DNA from: Firm-04 sp045600205
Lineage (GTDB): Bacteria; Bacillota; Clostridia; Oscillospirales; Ruminococcaceae
Assembly: GCA_045600205.1 (NCBI GenBank)
Contig: JAZRXM010000044.1
Span: 1-64,000, forward strand
Direction: 5' to 3'
Length of the DNA: 64,000 nt
The position numbers and the translations under genes are program-made. Below the pieces are notes generated by a model that saw only the letters and a program-made list of their open reading frames with translations, was not told the DNA's origin and ran no database searches. Shown here piece after piece: positions 17,704-25,881 of the stretch (the first letter of the stretch is position 1; every line of letters begins with the position of its first letter).

Positions 17704-17704
17704 T

Positions 17705-19051
17705 TCATTTTCCTACACAAAAACGCGAAAAAACCTGATTGACAACGTCTTCTGATACATGATCTCCATCCAGCTGTCGCAGCGAATCAGCAGCTATTTC
17801 CAGATCTTGATAGACCATATCAAGCGGCAAATGATCCTTAGTATCGCTCAAAGCCTGCGACAGGAATTTCTCAGCAGATTCGAGTAAAACCCGCTGTCGT
17901 TCATTCAAAATCGTTGGATTATCATTCGAAACAGGGGCAGGAAACAGCGATTTCAAAGCAGCCGACAATTCGCGTTCACCCAGAAAAGTAACCGCGGAAC
18001 ACGATACAATTGGAAAATCAATGTAAGGTGCTTCTCTATCACAAGCGTCCATCTTATTCCAGAGGATAATCAGCTTCTTTTCTTCGTATTTACGAAGAAT
18101 TAACATATCTTCAGCAGAAATTCCGACATTAGCGTCAACTACATATAGTATCAGATCAGACTGTTCAACCTCCTGAAAAGCTGATTCAATTCCAATGGCT
18201 TCAATCTGATTACCTGCCTCACGAATACCCGCAGTATCAGACAAAAGTAACGTATATTCGCCAAAATACACCTGTTCCGTAATGACATCACGCGTGGTGC
18301 CCGCAATATCCGTTACAATACTGCGCTTCATTCCGCATAGCCAATTCATCACGGAGGACTTGCCGGCATTCGGTAAACCAAGCAAAACCGTGCGAATTCC
18401 TTCTCGGAACACCTTGCCATTCTGATAAGAAACGAGCATTGCCTGCAAGCGGCACCGAATGCTCTCAATCGAAGAAATCAACGAATCTTCGCTCAATTCA
18501 GGAGGAAACTCCTCTGCGTCATCCATCCAGTAAGCAAAAGCCGCAAGGAGCTGCGCGATCTCATCTGAACATTCACGCATCCGCTTGGAAAGCCGACCGC
18601 TCTTAACCAAATTCGCCTGCCGCAGAGCTGTTTCGCCTTCCGCAGCAATAACATCCATGACCGCTTCCGCTTGTGAAAGAGCAAGTTTTCCATTCAGATA
18701 TGCACGTTTTGTGAACTCGCCCGCCCCTGCCTGCTCTGCTCCGAGTGCAAAAAGCAGTGACAAAATCCTGCGGCAGAGAAAAATGCCACCGTGGCAAGTA
18801 ATCTCAACGACGTCCTCGCCCGTATAACTATGCGGCGCACGAAAAACAGTCAGAACCACATCATCAAGCAAAGTTTCGCCATCGGATATCGTACCATGGG
18901 CACATGAATATCCAAGCATTTCCGATACTTTTTTACCATTTGCGGCAACAAATGCTTTCTCCGCGATTGCAATTGCTTCATCGCCGGAAATGCGGATCAT
19001 CCCGATTCCGCCGCTTGCATTCGGGGTCGAAATTGCAGCTACGGTTTCCAT
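17705..19051 (-). CDS. mnmE: tRNA modification GTPase MnmE
   Basis: 448 aa. An N-terminal tetrahydrofolate-binding domain (about 1-115) is followed by helical segments surrounding a G domain. G1 is GLPNAGKSSV, the G2 region is IAGTTRD, G3 is DTAG and G4 is NKMD. The C-terminus ends in CVGK, the hallmark of the family (C[I/V]GK). It works with MnmG on U34 of tRNA. ATG 19051 has GGGAGG 13 bases upstream. It follows jag after a small hairpin and precedes mnmG. Confidence 0.97.
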   Translation of the reverse strand: METVAAISTPNASGGIGMIRISGDEAIAIAEKAFVAANGKKVSEMLGYSCAHGTISDGETLLDDVVLTVFRAPHSYTGEDVVEITCHGGIFLCRRILSLLFALGAEQAGAGEFTKRAYLNGKLALSQAEAVMDVIAAEGETALRQANLVKSGRLSKRMRECSDEIAQLLAAFAYWMDDAEEFPPELSEDSLISSIESIRCRLQAMLVSYQNGKVFREGIRTVLLGLPNAGKSSVMNWLCGMKRSIVTDIAGTTRDVITEQVYFGEYTLLLSDTAGIREAGNQIEAIGIESAFQEVEQSDLILYVVDANVGISAEDMLILRKYEEKKLIILWNKMDACDREAPYIDFPIVSCSAVTFLGERELSAALKSLFPAPVSNDNPTILNERQRVLLESAEKFLSQALSDTKDHLPLDMVYQDLEIAADSLRQLDGDHVSEDVVNQVFSRFCVGK

Positions 19052-19073
19052 TTCGCAAATTATCCTCCCATGA

Positions 19074-19100
19074 AAAAGGGCGACAAATCAATGCCGCCCT
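19074..19100 (-). terminator. Weak terminator/attenuator between jag and mnmE
   Basis: On the minus strand AGGGCG (19100-19095) pairs with CGCCCT (19082-19077), followed by TTTTT. It may reduce read-through from the rpmH-jag part into mnmE. Confidence 0.6.
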
Positions 19101-19105
19101 AAAAT

Positions 19106-20134
19106 TCAGTCAATTTCGATTTTGCCGTAAACGCCTGCATTCAAGGAATCCTCAGGCTTCGGACGCTTGTAATCCTTTTCGAAGCTGGTCGAAAGATCGA
19201 GCTTTCTCGGTCCTTCTGAGCTTCTGCGCTCGCCGTGACCGTTACTGCCTCTGCCTCTGTGGTCGCCGCGATTGTTGTTGCCGCCTCTGCCGCGACGCTC
19301 ACCGTCACGACCACCCTTGCGGTCGCCGCGTGCCGCCTGCGGGTTATCATTTGTAATGATGACTTTGCGGTTCGGCTCCTCGCCGGAAGAATGGGAGCTT
19401 ACGCCCTCAATCTCAGTAACGGTGGAATGAATGATTCGACGTTCATAGGGATTCATCGGCTCCAGAGTAACACTTCTGCCGGTGCGCAAAACGCTCTTGG
19501 AGATGCGCTGCGCAAGTTCCTGCAAAGCCTTTTTACGCTTTTCGCGGTAGCCGCAGGTATCAATCGCAATGCGCATATAGTCACGGTCGCCGCGGTTTGC
19601 GACCATAGAGGTCAGATACTGAAGTGCATCCAGCGTATCACCGCGTCTGCCGATCAGTGCGCCTGCGTCGTCGCCGGAAAGTTCGATCTCAACGCCGAGT
19701 TCGGAAAGCTTAGCCTCAGCATTGACCTGAAGTCCGAGCTTTTCGAGGATCGTGTTGATATACTCAGCAGCAAGCTGCATTTTTTCCATGCCAACGACGG
19801 GATCAACGGGGGCGAGCTTCGGTTCGTCATTCTCAGCGGCAATTGCCTCGACGACCTCGGAATCCGTGACAGGCTCATAGTCCTCGACGGTCACGGCAGC
19901 GGGAATAGGAGTAAGGGTATCAGAAATCGGGTCTACAAGGACAGGAGCCGGAACAGCTGCGGGATCATATTCCGCACGGACCTTGAATTCGGTCGTCTTA
20001 CCGAACAGTCCGAACAGACCGGATTTCGGTTCTTCCAGAACGGTAAATTTAATTTCGGAAACATTAACGCCGAATGCTTCGGCAGCCATTTGCTTCGCTG
20101 CTTCGAGAGAAGCGGCAGAAAATTCTTTCGTCAT
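19106..20134 (-). CDS. jag: Jag/KhpB RNA-binding protein (SpoIIIJ-associated)
   Basis: 342 aa. The Jag-N domain covers about residues 1-50, ending GLFGLFG. A linker of about 60 residues follows, then a KH-type domain (about 115-190, with LIGRRGDTLDALQYL) and an R3H domain (about 195-265, with MNPYERRIIHSTV). With KhpA it binds many RNAs and affects cell elongation and division in other Firmicutes. The C-terminus carries an unusual 50-residue Arg/Gly/Asn-rich tail. ATG 20134 has only a weak GATGATG site; a better AAGGAG lies further upstream beyond a GAATGC/GCATTC hairpin. Confidence 0.95.
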   Translation of the reverse strand: MTKEFSAASLEAAKQMAAEAFGVNVSEIKFTVLEEPKSGLFGLFGKTTEFKVRAEYDPAAVPAPVLVDPISDTLTPIPAAVTVEDYEPVTDSEVVEAIAAENDEPKLAPVDPVVGMEKMQLAAEYINTILEKLGLQVNAEAKLSELGVEIELSGDDAGALIGRRGDTLDALQYLTSMVANRGDRDYMRIAIDTCGYREKRKKALQELAQRISKSVLRTGRSVTLEPMNPYERRIIHSTVTEIEGVSSHSSGEEPNRKVIITNDNPQAARGDRKGGRDGERRGRGGNNNRGDHRGRGSNGHGERRSSEGPRKLDLSTSFEKDYKRPKPEDSLNAGVYGKIEID

Positions 20135-20231
20135 AGTTCATCATCAGAATGCCAAATTTGCATTCTTCTCCTTCCTACATAAGTCAGTGCAGCTACGAGT
20201 GTAAAGAAGTAATTTCGGAAAGGTACTTGGC

Positions 20232-21368
20232 TCAGGATTCGGTATCTTCGGCGTTGTCCGATTCAGGGATGGCTTCGCCGTATTTGAGAGCAGCACGGCG
20301 GCGAGCGGCTTCGATCAGCTTACGGTCGTATTCGGCACGTTCCTTACGGGACATTCCGTCATCGCCGTCAGCGGTAGGATCACCGTTGCCTCTGCCCATA
20401 TTTTGCTGTTCATTTGCCATTGCGGTAGATGCTTCCATCATACGCTGCATCCAACCGGGACCTTTCGCAAGCTGCTTTTCTTTTTCCTTTTCGTTGATGC
20501 CCTTCATACGGGCAGGTGTGAGGTATGCATAAATTGCAAGGGTCATAAGGAGAGAAACGCCGGAGTTGATAATCCAGTAGAAGTTGACGCCCGCAGGGAA
20601 GGAATAACCAAGCCAGAGGGACATCAGCGGGGTGAGGTAAAGCATGGCGTTCATCATACCGCCCATGCTTGCCTGTGAGGGGTTGATCTTCTTGCTGTGA
20701 CGCTGCGAAACGAACGTCATAACAATGTTCAGAATAAATGCGATGATCGGGAGAGATGCGAGGATGACCGCACTGGCGGTCCATTTATCAGGACTCAGTG
20801 TCGGGGTCGCACCGAGGTCAAAGCCTAAAAACGTGTACTCAAACGAACCGACTTTATCAATGAAATCGCCGCCCAGCGAGGAAAAGATCTCAGGATTGGA
20901 ACGAACATACTTAATAATGGTAAGTTCGGGTCTGCCGTTCATTGTCTTATCGACAATGTTATTGGTGGTCAGCCACGCCTGCAAAAGCGTTTTCGCCTCC
21001 GATACCTCAGTTTTCAGACCGAGGATATAGGTCAGCGGGGACATGACAACAGAATAAACACCTAAGAGAACGAAGAGCATCAGAAAGGTACCGAGGCAAC
21101 CCTGACTGGGGTTGATACCCTCCTGCGTATAGAGTTTATTCTGCTCCTCCTGAAATCTGGTGGGGTTATTGGCAAAGGATTTCTTGAGTTTTTCGATTTT
21201 GCTGCTGAGCAAACCGATACGATGCTGGTTGACCTGCTGTTTATAGGTCTGGGGCAGCGTACAGAGTTTCACAAGCAGAGTAAAGATCAGAATGGTCATG
21301 CCGTAGCTATGCACTACATTATAAATCAGGCGCATGACCCAACCAAGCAGGGTACCAAGCAGATTCAA
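20232..21368 (-). CDS. yidC: Membrane protein insertase YidC
   Basis: 378 aa, Oxa1/YidC family. It inserts and folds membrane proteins alone or with SecYEG. The first helix region starts at the N-terminus (LIYNVVHSYGMTILIFTLLV); later helices are near 95-115, 205-230 and 245-290. There is no lipoprotein signal, unlike Bacillus SpoIIIJ. A long loop lies between helices 2 and 3, and the charged C-terminal tail has about 80 residues. The start is TTG at 21366-21368, with GGAGG eight to nine bases before it. It stands between yidD and jag, the usual order. Confidence 0.95.
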   Translation of the reverse strand: MNLLGTLLGWVMRLIYNVVHSYGMTILIFTLLVKLCTLPQTYKQQVNQHRIGLLSSKIEKLKKSFANNPTRFQEEQNKLYTQEGINPSQGCLGTFLMLFVLLGVYSVVMSPLTYILGLKTEVSEAKTLLQAWLTTNNIVDKTMNGRPELTIIKYVRSNPEIFSSLGGDFIDKVGSFEYTFLGFDLGATPTLSPDKWTASAVILASLPIIAFILNIVMTFVSQRHSKKINPSQASMGGMMNAMLYLTPLMSLWLGYSFPAGVNFYWIINSGVSLLMTLAIYAYLTPARMKGINEKEKEKQLAKGPGWMQRMMEASTAMANEQQNMGRGNGDPTADGDDGMSRKERAEYDRKLIEAARRRAALKYGEAIPESDNAEDTES

Positions 21369-21383
21369 TGAGAGTTCCTCCGT

Positions 21384-21752
21384 TCAAGCGGGTCTATCGG
21401 TTTGAGATGAGAAAGCGGAGCCGCTCCGCCATTTTTGTCTGGGTGAAAGCGTAATGCCATAACGCTCACAAATGCCCTCCACGGTATGAAAAAGTGGATC
21501 AGGCGGGCAATTTCCGTGATGTCTGCCTAAGATGTCAAATTTCAGTGGAACGGGGTCCCATCCGCCGTCCGAAAAGGGATTGCAGCGGAAGATCCGCAGC
21601 ATGGTGAGCCAAATACCGCGTACTGAGCCATAGCGGCGCAGTGCATCGAGTCCATACTGAGAGCAGGACGGGCGGTAACGGCAGACAGCGGGAAACAGCG
21701 GTGAAATAAACCGCCGGTAGAAGCGAATCAGCCCGATAAAAAGATATCGCAT
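21384..21752 (-). CDS. yidD: Membrane protein insertion efficiency factor YidD
   Basis: 122 aa, longer than the usual 70-85 aa because of a C-terminal extension. The YidD core is complete: LIRFYRRFISPLFP, CRYRPSCSQYGLDALRRYG and RCNPFSDGGWDPVP. YidD is a small membrane-associated helper of YidC. The start ATG 21752 has no clear ribosome site and lies 9 bases after the rnpA stop, so it probably depends on translational coupling. Confidence 0.95.
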   Translation of the reverse strand: MRYLFIGLIRFYRRFISPLFPAVCRYRPSCSQYGLDALRRYGSVRGIWLTMLRIFRCNPFSDGGWDPVPLKFDILGRHHGNCPPDPLFHTVEGICERYGITLSPRQKWRSGSAFSSQTDRPA

Positions 21753-21761
21753 AACGGCAAA

Positions 21762-22184
21762 TCAGCCAATTGTTGCGGCAGGATTCTGTCTGCCTGAGCG
21801 TTTGGAGCGGGATGAACGCTTATCCGATTCACAGGGAATGGAGCCATCGCTCACACCGACCAGATGTCGAATTCCACGCTCACTGAGGGCTTTTGTCAGC
21901 ACCAGTGAGGATTCATCAGGCAGCGTATGCCTTGCCACAAACACGATATCCAGACCGATCGGCATGGAAAGCTCGCAGGCAGAATAGGCAGCACGAATGA
22001 TACGTTTGGCGCGGTTGCGCTTGACGGCGCAGCCGACTTTTTTTCCTGCGGTGATGCCTAAGCGGTTATAGGAGAGTCCGTTGGGCATCGCATAGAGCAA
22101 AGCGGAGCCAAGATGACAGAATGCACCTCTCTGATAGAGCCGCATAAAATCTTTGTTCTCGTTGAGTCTTAGCGTAAATACCAC
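21762..22184 (-). CDS. rnpA: Ribonuclease P protein component
   Basis: 140 aa, with the family core at residues 1-110 (NENKDFMRLYQRG near the N-terminus, then GKKVGCAVKRNRAKRIIRAA). It is the protein subunit of RNase P, which matures tRNA 5' ends with the RnpB RNA. The start is GTG 22182-22184 after AAAGGAG. A basic C-terminal tail of about 25 residues is extra. It follows rpmH across a hairpin. Confidence 0.95.
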   Translation of the reverse strand: MVFTLRLNENKDFMRLYQRGAFCHLGSALLYAMPNGLSYNRLGITAGKKVGCAVKRNRAKRIIRAAYSACELSMPIGLDIVFVARHTLPDESSLVLTKALSERGIRHLVGVSDGSIPCESDKRSSRSKRSGRQNPAATIG

Positions 22185-22210
22185 AAATCAGCACTCCTTT
22201 CATGCTATTA

Positions 22211-22240
22211 GAAAAGGGTCACAAACCGCATTGTGACCCT
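22211..22240 (-). terminator. Hairpin between rpmH and rnpA
   Basis: 10-bp stem: on the minus strand AGGGTCACAA (22240-22231), loop of 6, TTGTGACCCT (22224-22215), then TTTC. Probably a partial terminator that lets rpmH be transcribed more than rnpA. Confidence 0.75.
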
Positions 22241-22252
22241 CATCTGCATGAA

Positions 22253-22387
22253 TCAATAGGTGAGTCTTGCTCTGCCCTTTGCACGGCGGCGAGCCAGAAC
22301 CTTACGGCCATTGGCGGTTGCCATACGCTTCATAAAGCCATGCTCCTTCTTACGGTGCAGCTTTTTCGGCTGATATGTTCTTTTCAT
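22253..22387 (-). CDS. rpmH: Ribosomal protein bL34
   Basis: 44-aa, very basic protein: starts MKRTYQPKKLHRKKEHGF, continues KRMATANGRKVLARRRAKG and ends ARLTY. This is the standard bL34 sequence and length. It is a component of the large subunit. ATG 22385-22387 has AAAGGAG upstream. It is the first gene of the minus-strand block, with two sigma-A promoters upstream. Confidence 0.97.
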   Translation of the reverse strand: MKRTYQPKKLHRKKEHGFMKRMATANGRKVLARRRAKGRARLTY

Positions 22388-22497
22388 GTAAAGTCACTCC
22401 TTTTTCTTTTGTGTAGATGTTACATCCTTATCTGCACACTGAGTGAAGATAAGTCGAAATCCGAAAATCTGCGAGGGCATACAAAAATGCCCTGCAA
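22388..22497 (-). ncRNA. Structured 5' leader of rpmH
   Basis: Expected transcript leader of about 110 nt. In transcript order it has a 7-bp hairpin AGGGCAT/ATGCCCT (22493-22487 with 22480-22474) and a second hairpin CTTATCT/AGATAAG (22453-22447 with 22433-22427), which closes over a smaller CACT/AGTG pairing. It ends at the AAAGGAG site. It may regulate bL34 synthesis; that is inference. Confidence 0.4.
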
Positions 22498-22503
22498 GCT
22501 CCA

Positions 22504-22532
22504 ATTATACAGGAAAAGCTCTGAAAAGTCAA
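22504..22532 (-). promoter_or_regulatory. Sigma-A promoter P1 of rpmH
   Basis: On the minus strand TTGACT (22532-22527), 17-bp spacer, TATAAT (22509-22504). Confidence 0.85.
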
Positions 22533-22645
22533 GGGCGGACAGGGATGTTTGTGCAGATTGGTAGAAATTCGCCGACATGATTTCGTGGTTATAGGAATTA
22601 TTGCCGTTTGGCAAAAAGATTGACAGAAAGACCGCCTGTCGCCAA

Positions 22646-22682
22646 TTATCCACATTATACAACAATTCCGTGAAAATGTCAA
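22646..22682 (-). promoter_or_regulatory. Sigma-A promoter P2 of rpmH with overlapping DnaA box
   Basis: On the minus strand TTGACA (22682-22677), 17-bp spacer, TATAAT (22659-22654). A perfect DnaA box TTATCCACA lies at 22646-22654 on the plus strand, overlapping the last base of the -10 and the start-point region. Confidence 0.85.
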
Positions 22683-22714
22683 TCCAAATTCCGAATCAGA
22701 AGCCTGCGGTTCAG

Positions 22715-22743
22715 TTGACAAAGATACTATTCTATGATATAAT
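22715..22743 (+). promoter_or_regulatory. Sigma-A promoter of purB
   Basis: TTGACA 22715-22720 and TATAAT 22738-22743, 17-bp spacer, divergent from the rpmH promoters. Confidence 0.88.
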
Positions 22744-22800
22744 TTGTACATCTATGCCCCGTGCATAAAAATACCGTCAATCGGAAAGGAAGCTATCTCC

Positions 22801-24240
22801 ATGAGCCAGAATCTTAATTCTTATGAAAGTCCGTTCTGCACGCGTTATGCGTCAAAAGAAATGCAGAACATTTTCTCCGCAGATAAAAAATTCACGACAT
22901 GGCGTAAGCTGTGGGTCGCTTTGGCACGCGCCGAGCACGAACTCGGTCTGAATGTCACCGCAGAGCAGGTCGCCGAACTGGAAGCACACGTCAACGACAT
23001 CGACTACGAGGCAGCAGCAGCAGAGGAACGCCGCCGCCGCCACGATGTCATGTCCCATGTTTACGCCTACGGTCTGGTATGCCCGAATGCAAAGGGTATC
23101 ATTCACCTTGGCGCAACTTCCTGCTATGTCGGCGATAACACCGACGTCATCATCACCCGCGACGCTTTGCAGCTGATTCGTCAGAAGCTGGTCAAAGTCA
23201 TTTCCAATCTGGGTGACTTTGCAGAAAAATGGAAGGCACAGCCCTGTCTGGCATATACGCACTGCCAGCCTGCACAGCTTACCACCGTCGGCAAGCGTGC
23301 GACCCTCTGGGCAAATGAACTGCTCATGGATTTACAGGAAATCGACACCAGAATCGAGCGTTTGCAGCTGCTCGGTTCCAAGGGTACCACCGGTACACAG
23401 GCTTCCTTTATGGAGCTGTTCCACGGTGACGGCGCAAAAGTCCGCGAACTGGAGCGCAAAATCGCAGTGGAAATGGGCTTTGCACCTGATGCGATCGTGC
23501 CTGTTTCGGGTCAGACCTACTCCCGCAAGGTCGATGCAATGGTACTGAACGCATTGTCGGGTATCGCACAGTCTGCCATGAAATTTGCAAACGATTTGCG
23601 TCTGCTCCAGTCCTTCAAGGAGATGGAGGAGCCGTTTGAAAAGGATCAGATCGGTTCTTCGGCAATGGCATATAAGCGTAACCCCATGCGTTCCGAGCGT
23701 ATCTGCGCACTTGCAAGATACCTGATCACCGACAGCCTCAACCCTGCATTCACCGCAGGTACACAGTGGTTTGAGCGCACCCTCGATGACAGTGCCAACA
23801 AGCGCATTGCCGTAGCTGAGGGCTTCCTTGCCGCAGATGCCATCCTGAACATTATGATGAACGTGACAGGCGGCATGGTGGTATACCCCGCAGTCATCCG
23901 TCAGCGCGTGATGAACGAACTGCCCTTCATGGCAACCGAAAATGTCATCATGGATGCAGTGGAACGCGGCGGCGACCGTCAGGAACTGCACGAGCATATT
24001 CGTCGGCATTCCATGACAGCAGGCGCAGAGGTCAAGGAAAAGGGCTTGAAGAACGATCTTTGTGAGCGTATCGTTGCAGACCCGATTTTCGGTACCACAG
24101 AGGAAGAACTCTCCGCAAAGCTTGACCCGGCAAACTACATCGGACGCTGCATCGAGCAGGTCAACGAATTCCTCAGTGAATGCGTTGCACCCGTTGTGAA
24201 AAACGCAGACCTCGCAAGCGATGTGGAACTGACCGTCTGA
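22801..24240 (+). CDS. purB: Adenylosuccinate lyase
   Basis: 479 aa, fumarase/aspartase superfamily. It acts twice in purine synthesis, splitting SAICAR and adenylosuccinate with release of fumarate. The signature loop GSSAMAYKRNPMRSERI is intact (about residues 281-297). Earlier motifs are GATSCYVGDNTD and TQASFMELF, with the catalytic histidine in YTHCQPAQ. ATG 22801 follows GAAAGGAAG; an in-frame ATG at 22744 abuts the -10 box and is excluded. It occupies the place where dnaA usually starts beside rpmH. Confidence 0.97.
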   Translation: MSQNLNSYESPFCTRYASKEMQNIFSADKKFTTWRKLWVALARAEHELGLNVTAEQVAELEAHVNDIDYEAAAAEERRRRHDVMSHVYAYGLVCPNAKGIIHLGATSCYVGDNTDVIITRDALQLIRQKLVKVISNLGDFAEKWKAQPCLAYTHCQPAQLTTVGKRATLWANELLMDLQEIDTRIERLQLLGSKGTTGTQASFMELFHGDGAKVRELERKIAVEMGFAPDAIVPVSGQTYSRKVDAMVLNALSGIAQSAMKFANDLRLLQSFKEMEEPFEKDQIGSSAMAYKRNPMRSERICALARYLITDSLNPAFTAGTQWFERTLDDSANKRIAVAEGFLAADAILNIMMNVTGGMVVYPAVIRQRVMNELPFMATENVIMDAVERGGDRQELHEHIRRHSMTAGAEVKEKGLKNDLCERIVADPIFGTTEEELSAKLDPANYIGRCIEQVNEFLSECVAPVVKNADLASDVELTV

Positions 24241-24291
24241 GCGCACCTCCTCCGCAAACAATCCCGCAGAATGAAAATTATGCGAAATCTC

Positions 24292-24320
24292 TTGACATTT
24301 TCGGCAAAATGCTCTATAAT
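24292..24320 (+). promoter_or_regulatory. Sigma-A promoter of secDF
   Basis: TTGACA 24292-24297, 17-bp spacer, TATAAT 24315-24320. The leader of about 100 nt has a hairpin TTTCCGC/GCGGAAA (24359-24365 with 24373-24379). Confidence 0.88.
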
Positions 24321-24423
24321 AATTTGTATCTGTCAGTGTATGGCGTAATTCTGCCCATTTTCCGCCTGATTCGCGGAAATTTGCGACAGAAAGCACACTG
24401 AATATAAGCAAGGAGGCCCCACA

Positions 24424-25881
24424 GTGAAGAACAAGAAACCCGTATTTTTCATCGTATTCTTTCTGATTCTCGCCTTTGCAGCATCGACTGTATTCGGCAT
24501 AAAGAACCAATACGGTGATTTGACGACCACCTATATCAATGGTGTCAAGGACATTCGTCTGGGCATTGATATCCAGGGCGGCGTGGACGTAACTTTTGCG
24601 CCCGCCGATGACAGCATCGACGCTGAGAAGCATCAGCTCGAATCTGTGCAGGAAGTCATGAAAACCCGTCTGGTGCAGTTGGGCATCAACGACTACGAAA
24701 CCTACATCGACGAAAGCAACGATAAGGTCATCGTCCGTTTCCCGTGGCAGACAGGCGAAACCGATTTCGACCCGGAAGCTGCCGTCAAGGAGCTGGGCGA
24801 AACCGCAAAGCTTTCTTTCCGCGCAGGTCATTCCTACAACCAGAGCGTTGCTGATGACGGTACCGTGACCATCGAGCCGCAGGGCGAGGTCGTTCTGGAA
24901 GGTACCGACGTTGATCAGGCTTATGTCACCAACGCATATGATTCCTCCGGACAGATCAAGACCGGCGAGTTTGCAGTCGGTTTGCAGCTGAAGGACAGCG
25001 GCAAGCAGAAGTTTGCAGACGCGACCGCCGCTGCCGTTGACAAGGATTCGGCTTACCTCGATTCCAATAGCGGCAACTACGTCATCTCCATCTGGATGGA
25101 CAACACCTGCATCTCCTACCCGACCGTCAACGATGTCATTTCGGGCGGTACGGCAAGCATCACGGGCAACTTTGATTACGACGGTGCGAAGGCACTTGCC
25201 GATAAGATCAACGGCGGTGCGCTTCCGTTCAACCTCAAAACCGAAACCTTCAAGACGATCTCTCCGTCCATGGGTACCGGTGCCCTGAAAATCATGCTGA
25301 CCGCAGGTATCATCTCCCTGATCCTCATTATTATTTATATGATCGTTCTGTATCGTCTGCCCGGTTTTGTTGCAGGCGTTGCACTGATCGGTCAGGTCGC
25401 AGGTACGCTGGCAGTCATTTCGGGCTGGTTCGGTTTCTACGATTCCAGCACACTGACCATCCCCGGTATCGCAGGTATCATCCTGGCAATCGGTATGGGC
25501 GTTGACTGTAACATCATCACGGGCGAACGTATCAAGGAAGAGCTGAACGCAGGCAAGAACCTCGAATCCGCTCTGAAATCCGCTTACCACCGTTCCTTTA
25601 CATCCATCCTTGACGGTAACATGACCGTTATCATCGTCGCAATCATCCTCATGGGTGCATTCGGCGTATCTTCCAGCTTCTTCTCGAAGGCACTGCACTG
25701 GCTGTTCTTCATGTTCGGCGTTTCCACCGAGGGTACGATCTACTCCTTCGGCTTCACGCTGCTGACAGGCGTTATCTTCAACTTCATCATGGGCGTTGTC
25801 GCATCCCGTCTGATGCTGACCTCCCTGTCGAAGTTCAAGTGCTTGCAGAACAGAAAGCTTTACGGAGGTGCTGAGAAATGA
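24424..25881 (+). CDS. secD: Protein translocase subunit SecD
   Basis: 485 aa. RND-type membrane protein that with SecF helps pull proteins across the membrane using the ion gradient. There is one N-terminal helix (about 7-25), a large extracytoplasmic part (about 35-285, with DIRLGIDIQGGVDVTF and later periplasmic domains), then five more helices. The motif GMGVDCNIITGERIKEEL lies between helices 4 and 5. The start is GTG 24424 with AAGGAGG upstream. The secF start overlaps its end by 4 bases. Confidence 0.95.
   Translation: MKNKKPVFFIVFFLILAFAASTVFGIKNQYGDLTTTYINGVKDIRLGIDIQGGVDVTFAPADDSIDAEKHQLESVQEVMKTRLVQLGINDYETYIDESNDKVIVRFPWQTGETDFDPEAAVKELGETAKLSFRAGHSYNQSVADDGTVTIEPQGEVVLEGTDVDQAYVTNAYDSSGQIKTGEFAVGLQLKDSGKQKFADATAAAVDKDSAYLDSNSGNYVISIWMDNTCISYPTVNDVISGGTASITGNFDYDGAKALADKINGGALPFNLKTETFKTISPSMGTGALKIMLTAGIISLILIIIYMIVLYRLPGFVAGVALIGQVAGTLAVISGWFGFYDSSTLTIPGIAGIILAIGMGVDCNIITGERIKEELNAGKNLESALKSAYHRSFTSILDGNMTVIIVAIILMGAFGVSSSFFSKALHWLFFMFGVSTEGTIYSFGFTLLTGVIFNFIMGVVASRLMLTSLSKFKCLQNRKLYGGAEK

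Noticed and set aside
19235..20182. 315-codon plus-strand frame
   Set aside because: It is antisense to jag and yidC-side sequence, without a ribosome site or family motifs.
22388..22800. Complete oriC
   Set aside because: I find only one perfect DnaA box and no AT-rich unwinding array; a relic or regulatory site is the safer reading.
23332..25698. 788-codon minus-strand frame
   Set aside because: It is a shadow of purB and secD and has no recognisable domain.
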